From the NCBI GenBank assembly GCA_031283025.1, contig JAITCP010000129.1:1-5350 (forward strand): a stretch of DNA of 5,350 bases, written 5' to 3'. The position numbers and the translations under genes are program-made. Under the pieces are notes generated by a model that saw nothing but the letters and a program-made list of their open reading frames with translations, searched no databases and was not told where the DNA came from. How positions within the stretch are numbered: position 1 is the stretch's first letter; the number at the start of each line of letters is the position of its first letter. Source of the stretch: Spirochaetaceae bacterium. GTDB taxonomy: Bacteria; Spirochaetota; Spirochaetia; Treponematales; Breznakiellaceae. Shown piece after piece: positions 1 to 3,419 of this stretch.

Positions 1-651
1 TGCCCAGAGCGATACGGCGTAAAAATAGGGATAGAAGGACAGGCAGCCAAATCCCAGTTTGAATCCAACGCGCTCGGCAATAAAATCGTACGTGTACAAA
101 TGAACTCTCTCAAATGTCAGATATTCCCAGACAAACCATGTCAACATCCCCGTGCCAAGCAAATAGCCAATATTTAATTCGCCCTGATAGGTAAACCAAT
201 GGTGAGCCGCGAACGATAAAATGTTAAGCTGAAGCATAACCGCGCCGATTAAATACAGCCACATTTTTGCGTCAATAAAGCCGTTCTTACATTGCGGGTT
301 TTTTGATCTGCCAAACCAGAAATCGGCAAGGAAAGGTTTTCCGGTTGCCGGATAGCGCAATACGATTATAAAGGAAAACAATAAACCCATTACCAGAGCG
401 CCGGTTAAACTTGCCCATCGTACCTGATACAGCCAGTCAAAAGGGACCAGATTAAAATATCCAAGTAAAAACCACGCTAAAATGCTTCCAATTAATACCA
501 GAAAACCGTTTAGGCGGTAATTCATCACCTCGCCTGACGTTTCGTGTTTTACATAACCTTTTATCCTTCGAGCGGGAAGGATAATGTGCAGCGCCGTGAT
601 TAACGCATAAACTATCCATGGCGTAAAGAAACCCAAGACAAGCATTTTCAT
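1..651 (-). CDS. ERG4/ERG24-family sterol reductase-like membrane protein (partial, C-terminus beyond the left edge)
   Basis: The frame is open without a stop from ATG 651 to the window edge, giving 217 residues of a family that usually exceeds 330. Visible features: hydrophobic segments at about residues 4-26, 49-70, 82-99 and 131-147; a YRLNG motif at 45-49, like the N-terminal (Y)RxNG of fungal ERG24; LADFWFGRSKNP at 108-119, matching the family's FxGRxLNPR block; and YTYDFIAERVGFKLGFG at 187-203 followed by LSFYPYFY, matching the C-terminal block D-x(6)-GF-x(3)-G-x(5)-P-x(2)-Y. Known members are NADPH-dependent C14, C24(28), C7 or C24 double-bond reductases in membranes, and some bacteria carry homologues. 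Substrate and bond specificity cannot be read here, and a sterol need not be the substrate. The start is supported by TAAGGAG 6 nt upstream. It lies downstream of the dehydrogenase on the same strand across a 145-bp hairpin-rich gap, so co-transcription is possible. Family assignment is firm; function is open. Confidence 0.88.
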   Translation of the reverse strand, partial: MKMLVLGFFTPWIVYALITALHIILPARRIKGYVKHETSGEVMNYRLNGFLVLIGSILAWFLLGYFNLVPFDWLYQVRWASLTGALVMGLLFSFIIVLRYPATGKPFLADFWFGRSKNPQCKNGFIDAKMWLYLIGAVMLQLNILSFAAHHWFTYQGELNIGYLLGTGMLTWFVWEYLTFERVHLYTYDFIAERVGFKLGFGCLSFYPYFYAVSLWA

Positions 652-657
652 TTTATA

Positions 658-664
658 CTCCTTA
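658..664 (-). promoter_or_regulatory. Ribosome binding site of the sterol reductase-like gene
   Basis: On the minus strand TAAGGAG ends 6 nt before ATG 651. It selects this ATG over the second in-frame ATG two codons later. It is the clearest Shine-Dalgarno site among the minus-strand genes, so this gene can be translated independently of the dehydrogenase upstream. Confidence 0.75.
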
Positions 665-689
665 TATTTTAATTTTTATGTAATAGAGC

Positions 690-715
690 TGTTCAAAAAC
701 TTCAGTTTTTGAACA
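690..715. repeat. Perfect 11-bp-stem palindrome (hairpin 1), member of a dispersed family
   Basis: TGTTCAAAAAC at 690-700 pairs perfectly with GTTTTTGAACA at 705-715 around the 4-nt loop TTCA. It lies 38 bp upstream of the sterol reductase start. The 16-bp core AAAAACTTCAGTTTTT recurs, on the opposite strand, in the palindrome at 2085-2106, so this is a repeated element rather than a one-off terminator. No GC-rich stem is present. Confidence 0.8.
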
Positions 716-731
716 ACTTCCTATTAAAACT

Positions 732-752
732 GCAAAATATGCAGTATTTTGC
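732..752. repeat. Small hairpin between hairpins 1 and 3 (hairpin 2)
   Basis: GCAAAATA at 732-739 pairs with TATTTTGC at 745-752 around TGCAG. A competing fold uses ACTGCA and TGCAGT around AAATA. The stem is AT-rich and weak alone, but it lies at the centre of the hairpin 1 to hairpin 3 array. Confidence 0.5.
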
Positions 753-755
753 TTA

Positions 756-790
756 ACTTGTTCAAGAACCAACCGGGTTCTTGAACAAGT
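756..790 (-). terminator. Perfect 15-bp-stem hairpin just after the dehydrogenase stop (hairpin 3)
   Basis: ACTTGTTCAAGAACC at 756-770 pairs perfectly with GGTTCTTGAACAAGT at 776-790 around AACCG. It begins 6 nt past the dehydrogenase stop codon, a typical place for a 3' stabilising hairpin or terminator on the minus strand. No T-run follows the stem, so intrinsic termination is uncertain; partial read-through, RNA stabilisation or a REP-like role is equally possible. Its arms share TGTTCAA(A/G)AAC with hairpin 1 (10 of 11 positions). Confidence 0.55.
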
Positions 791-796
791 CTAATA

Positions 797-1597
797 TTAA
801 GACAAACCGCCTGTATTTTTATCCATTATATTAACAGCCGCTTTTCTGCTTAACAGGCGCATAAATAAAAAACGGGCGAATTTATTAACCGCGCCGGGAA
901 TAAACACGGGGCCTTTGCCAAGCGCGTTTAGCGCCTGTTCAGCCACGTCGCCAGCCGCCATCGCGCCGGGTGCGGGCTTTGTTTTTTCCGCCTGCTGATA
1001 CCCCGGCGTAAAAATCGCTCCGGCTACACAGGCTGTTACATCAATGCCGCGCCCTTTTAGTTCCTTCCACAAACCTTCCGCTAAAACAGCGTTAAATGAC
1101 TTGGTTGCGGCATAGGTTGCAAGTTTTGGACTGCCCTGCATTCCCGCGATTGATGACATAAGCACGATGCCCCCGCGTCCGTTTTTAATCATTGATTCAC
1201 AAAGGTACCTTGTCAACAGAAGCGGCGTTCTTACATTTACAGCCGCGGCTTTTGCCAAATCATCTTCGCTTTTTGTCTCAAATAACCCGATGGGGGCAAA
1301 AGCCGCGTTATATACCAGCAGGCCGATTGAAATAGTAAGTTTTTCAAGATGAGCTTTCACTTTCTCAAAATCTGCAAGATCGGCGGCAAGCGGTATTACA
1401 TCAACCGGATATTGTTCCATTAAACGCTTTGCCGCCGCGTCAAGTTTTTCTTTATCACGCGCGATAAGCACAATATTCATTCCGCGCTTTGCCAGAGCTT
1501 CGGCATACGCTCCGCCAAGTCCGTAAGACCCGCCCGCCATGAGCGCGTAAGGCCCGTATTTTTCCTTAAAACCGGCATACAAATGTTTGTTTTTCAT
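797..1597 (-). CDS. Classical short-chain dehydrogenase/reductase (SDR), NAD(P)(H)-dependent
   Basis: This 266-residue protein is of usual length for a classical SDR. It has a Rossmann dinucleotide loop AGGSYGLG at 21-28 (family TGxxxGIG, with the leading Thr replaced by Ala), an Arg after beta-2 (ARD, R47) that favours NADPH, an adenine-contact ADL at 72-74, NAA at 97-99 in place of NNAG, and the catalytic tetrad N121, S149, Y162 and K166 (YAATK). After beta-6 the usual PG is AG (192-193). All catalytic residues are present, so it should be active, probably cytosolic, reducing a ketone or oxidising an alcohol. The substrate is unknown. The C-terminal part (about 236-256) is basic and hydrophobic and might touch the membrane. 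No good Shine-Dalgarno site precedes ATG 1597; the stop codon of an upstream truncated frame lies 4 nt away, suggesting former translational coupling. The sterol reductase-like gene downstream suggests, as inference only, a lipid or sterol-like substrate. Family is certain; specificity is not. Confidence 0.93.
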   Translation of the reverse strand: MKNKHLYAGFKEKYGPYALMAGGSYGLGGAYAEALAKRGMNIVLIARDKEKLDAAAKRLMEQYPVDVIPLAADLADFEKVKAHLEKLTISIGLLVYNAAFAPIGLFETKSEDDLAKAAAVNVRTPLLLTRYLCESMIKNGRGGIVLMSSIAGMQGSPKLATYAATKSFNAVLAEGLWKELKGRGIDVTACVAGAIFTPGYQQAEKTKPAPGAMAAGDVAEQALNALGKGPVFIPGAVNKFARFLFMRLLSRKAAVNIMDKNTGGLS

Positions 1598-1601
1598 TTG
1601 A

Positions 1602-1793
1602 TTATTGATTTTTTCTTAATTTATAAAGATTTGTCAAGGTATTACGCGGCCCCTCTTTGGGAGTACCGTCAAAATCCCATGCCAACGCTAAAAAAAACTG
1701 GTAAATGCCTGTAGTAACATTATACGCCAGGCCGGTAACCAGGGCGGGTATGGCTATGCGGTTTAGGTAAAAATGGAACTGGTGTTTTGCAGG
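1602..1793 (-). pseudogene. 5'-truncated remnant: C-terminal end of an unidentified membrane protein
   Basis: A minus-strand frame is open for 63 codons from 1793 to the TAA at 1602-1604. It reads like protein: a hydrophobic stretch beginning RIAIPALVTGLAY, then GIYQFFLALAWDFDG, then a polar tail TPKEGPRNTLTNLYK. Codons use GCG, GGC and CTG much as the dehydrogenase does. No ATG, GTG or TTG occurs near the beginning of the frame, which is closed upstream by TGA at 1794-1796, so the gene has lost its 5' part. The stop is 4 nt from the dehydrogenase ATG, which is operon-like spacing. I do not recognise the family. It could instead be a chance open frame, but the peptide's composition and the tight spacing argue against that. 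Confidence 0.5.
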
Positions 1794-1806
1794 TCAGTGA
1801 TGGATA

Positions 1807-1835
1807 TTTATATAAAAACAGAGTGATCATTGTAA
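1807..1835 (-). promoter_or_regulatory. Candidate sigma70-type promoter for the dehydrogenase/sterol reductase genes
   Basis: On the minus strand TTACAA (1835-1830) and TATAAA (1812-1807) are separated by 17 nt. The -10 matches consensus at 5 of 6 positions, the -35 at only 3 of 6. Transcription would begin near 1800, at the edge of the truncated frame, leaving a leader of about 200 nt before the dehydrogenase. The sequence is AT-rich, so a chance match is possible. Confidence 0.3.
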
Positions 1836-1846
1836 CATGAATGTGT

Positions 1847-1885
1847 CTGTCATCAGTTTATGACAGTGTCAATGCCACGGTGTCA
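1847..1885. promoter_or_regulatory. Cluster of TGTCA/TGACA sites, possible operator
   Basis: CTGTCAT at 1847-1853 and ATGACAG at 1860-1866 form a 7-bp inverted repeat with a 6-nt spacer. It overlaps a second palindrome TGACA-G-TGTCA at 1861-1871, and a further TGTCA sits at 1881-1885. The cluster lies directly upstream of the candidate -35 at 1830-1835, where an activator would bind. The regulator is unknown. It could instead be a small RNA hairpin. Confidence 0.3.
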
Positions 1886-1896
1886 GGCATCGTAAT

Positions 1897-1987
1897 TAGG
1901 AAATGGGGAGTAGAGTGTTGTATGTAAACTATGTGTGAAAGCATCAAGCAAACGCGAACAGACAAAAACCCCACTCCCCATTCCCTA
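1897..1987. repeat. Imperfect inverted repeat with G-rich/C-rich arms
   Basis: The arm 1897-1920 matches the reverse complement of 1963-1987 at 19 of the first 24 positions, including an uninterrupted AATGGGGAGT. The 42-nt centre shows no coding or RNA motif. It could be a decayed mobile-element end pair, a weak hairpin, or simple low-complexity sequence. Confidence 0.35.
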
Positions 1988-2084
1988 CTATCCACATCAC
2001 CCGCTCCCCCTCTTTGTGTTCTTTGTTCCTCCGTGTGAGAAAAAAACGGGAGTAAAATCTTCGGGAAAAGGCTTAAGCGGTAAA

Positions 2085-2106
2085 TCTAAAAACTGAAGTT
2101 TTTAGA
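2085..2106. repeat. Palindrome sharing its 16-bp core with the one at 690-715; possible desulfurase terminator
   Basis: TCTAAAAACT at 2085-2094 is the exact reverse complement of AGTTTTTAGA at 2097-2106. The minus strand contains AAAAACTTCAGTTTTT, identical to the plus-strand core of the hairpin at 690-715. It sits 45 bp past the desulfurase stop, and on that strand the stem is followed by TTTA, so weak termination is possible. The stem has almost no GC, so a repeat-family explanation is preferred. Confidence 0.6.
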
Positions 2107-2151
2107 GATTCCCTTAATTTGAATGAAACGTTTCGCCGCCGGTATCCGTTG

Positions 2152-3366
2152 TTACAGCGTCCCGCACAATACCCCGACCGCTTCCGCCAGCGCTTCTATA
2201 TCCTCCATAGTGGTAGGCCAGCCCTGTGAAATGCGCACTCCCCCCAGGCTGGTTTCACGGTCAAGCCCCATGGCGTCCAGGACGGGCCGTTTTTCCCGCT
2301 GTGCTGAAGAACAGGCCGAACCGGTGGAAAGGGCAAAGCCCCTTTCATCCAGGGCGCGGACTATTACTTCTCCGGGAATGATCTTGCCGGAACTGTTACG
2401 GAACGCTCCCTGGAGTATCCAGGGGGAAAAGCGGCTGTCATCGTCTTTCCGGTCTGCCGGTATGGGGATAAATGAAGCGGTGTTCCGTAATGCGACGATG
2501 AGGGCTTTCATCCGCTCCGCCGCTTCCCGGTGCAAAGAGGGGAGGGCGGCGGCATATTTTTCCAGAGCACGGGCCAGGTCTGCCGCTCCCTGAGTGTTTT
2601 CCGTGCCGGGACGGATGTTTTTTTCCTGGCCGCCCCCCCGCAGCAGGGGGATGATCGGGGACTTAAGCCAGAGGAGGCCGATGTCCCGGCTCCCACCCAG
2701 TTTGTGGGCGCTGACAGATGCGGAATCAATTCCCCAGCCATATAAATCCAGGGGGATTTTTCCCGCGGCCTGAACAGCGTCGCAGTGCAGATGAACGGGC
2801 GGGAAGCCCTTGTCCTGCCGGGAGCGGAGCAGCGCCGATAGCGCCCGCATATCGTTTATCGCGCCGGTTTCATTGTTTACCGCCATAATTGCCGCCATAC
2901 GTGCGGCGGGCTTTTTTGCCAGCGCCCTTTCCAGCGCCGCTTCGCTTACCCTACCGTCCGCTTCTACCCCTATGGCGGCGCAGGGAACGCCGGTTTGTTC
3001 CAGCGCCGCCGCGTTTTCCCGGATAGAAGGATGTTCCGCCGCCGAATAGAGCAGCGCGGCGGAACCTCGCGGTTTGCAGAGAAGGGAAAAAAGCACGATA
3101 GCGTTCGATTCGGTTCCGCCGGAGGTAAAAAAAAGTTCTTCCGCCTTTACCCCTAAAGCCCCGGCGCAGCGGGAACGGGCTTCTTCCAAAGCCCTGCGTG
3201 CGGCCTTGCCTTCCGCGTGAATGGAAGAGGGGTTGCCAAAGGGGGCCGGCAAGGAGGCGGAGTCACCGGCGGGATCGGGCATGGCCGTGGCCGCCCAGTC
3301 AAAGTAGCGGCGTTTTGTGAGCGGGCCGCTGTGCGGGCCTGTGAACGGATCAGTGAATGGAGCCAT
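2152..3366 (-). CDS. Class-I (NifS/IscS-type) cysteine desulfurase
   Basis: This PLP enzyme converts L-cysteine to L-alanine and holds the sulfur as a cysteine persulfide for Fe-S cluster assembly or tRNA/cofactor thiolation in the cytosol. From ATG 3366 it is 404 residues, normal for the family. Visible are GNPSSIHAEGKAAR (44-57), TSGGTESNA (81-89), the PLP-stacking H112, NNETG (164-168), D196 and Q199 for PLP, Schiff-base lysine K222 in SAHKLGG, GGGQEKNIRPGTEN (244-257), the catalytic loop STGSACSS with C352, and VRISQG (377-382). All key residues are intact. The block after K222 reads GGSRDIG rather than the usual GPKGIG. An in-frame TTG at 3420 would add 18 poorly conserved residues and overlap the thrA ATG, so it is rejected. 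Even from ATG 3366, residues 1-17 form a Pro/Thr-rich extension before the conserved KRRYFDWAATA. No scaffold or regulator gene adjoins it, so NifS, IscS and a thiolation enzyme cannot be separated. Confidence 0.93.
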   Translation of the reverse strand: MAPFTDPFTGPHSGPLTKRRYFDWAATAMPDPAGDSASLPAPFGNPSSIHAEGKAARRALEEARSRCAGALGVKAEELFFTSGGTESNAIVLFSLLCKPRGSAALLYSAAEHPSIRENAAALEQTGVPCAAIGVEADGRVSEAALERALAKKPAARMAAIMAVNNETGAINDMRALSALLRSRQDKGFPPVHLHCDAVQAAGKIPLDLYGWGIDSASVSAHKLGGSRDIGLLWLKSPIIPLLRGGGQEKNIRPGTENTQGAADLARALEKYAAALPSLHREAAERMKALIVALRNTASFIPIPADRKDDDSRFSPWILQGAFRNSSGKIIPGEVIVRALDERGFALSTGSACSSAQREKRPVLDAMGLDRETSLGGVRISQGWPTTMEDIEALAEAVGVLCGTL

Positions 3367-3376
3367 GAACGGATCA
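3342..3376. repeat. 11-bp direct repeat with 24-bp period at the desulfurase start
   Basis: TGAACGGATCA occurs at 3342-3352 and again at 3366-3376. The period is eight codons. In the desulfurase frame the left copy encodes DPF (residues 6-8); the right copy spans the ATG and the -10 region. It may be a small in-frame duplication that created the N-terminal extension, or a paired regulator site in the divergent promoter region. Confidence 0.5.
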
Positions 3377-3401
3377 TAACGGATTGAAATTGACCGGGCA
3401 A
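3373..3401 (-). promoter_or_regulatory. Candidate promoter of the cysteine desulfurase, predicting a leaderless transcript
   Basis: On the minus strand TTGCCC (3401-3396) and TATGAT (3378-3373) are separated by exactly 17 nt. The -10 matches 5 of 6 consensus bases. The expected first transcribed base is about 3366, the A of the ATG, and no Shine-Dalgarno site precedes that ATG. Both facts fit a leaderless mRNA. This is inference from spacing alone. Confidence 0.4.
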
Positions 3402-3407
3402 GAGGAG
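3401..3407 (+). promoter_or_regulatory. Ribosome binding site of thrA
   Basis: AGAGGAG (within 3401-3407) lies 12 nt before ATG 3420, longer than the usual 5-9 nt. The start itself is secure because MLVLKFGGTS is the standard beginning of the aspartokinase domain. The intergenic region is too short for an attenuator, a T-box or a lysine riboswitch. Confidence 0.65.
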
Positions 3408-3419
3408 TAATATATAACA

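Larger units (their letters stand above)
1794..2151. other. Non-coding region between the remnant and the cysteine desulfurase
   Basis: No convincing gene was found on either strand of this 358-bp gap. From left to right it holds a minus-strand promoter candidate (1807-1835), TGTCA/TGACA sites (1847-1885), an imperfect inverted repeat (arms 1897-1920 and 1963-1987), a pyrimidine-rich stretch (about 1990-2040) ending in a run of A, a palindrome (2085-2106), and the 10-bp palindrome GAAACGTTTC (2125-2134). The one short minus-strand ATG frame crossing 1835 (36 codons) shows no recognisable features. Confidence 0.6.

Noticed and set aside
666..696. Promoter for the sterol reductase-like gene (TTGAAC and TAAAAT on the minus strand)
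   Set aside because: The spacer would be 19 nt and the predicted start would fall inside the ribosome binding site at 658-664.
690..790. CRISPR-like repeat array
   Set aside because: The units are palindromes of different length and sequence with no regular spacers and no cas genes.
2123..2593. Plus-strand open frame opposite the desulfurase 3' end
   Set aside because: The peptide is Ser/Arg/Ala-rich low complexity and antisense to the conserved catalytic Cys loop region, so it is a shadow frame.
3367..3419. Threonine attenuator, T-box or lysine riboswitch in front of thrA
   Set aside because: Only 53 bp separate the two start codons, with no leader peptide, no T-box sequence and no terminator hairpin.
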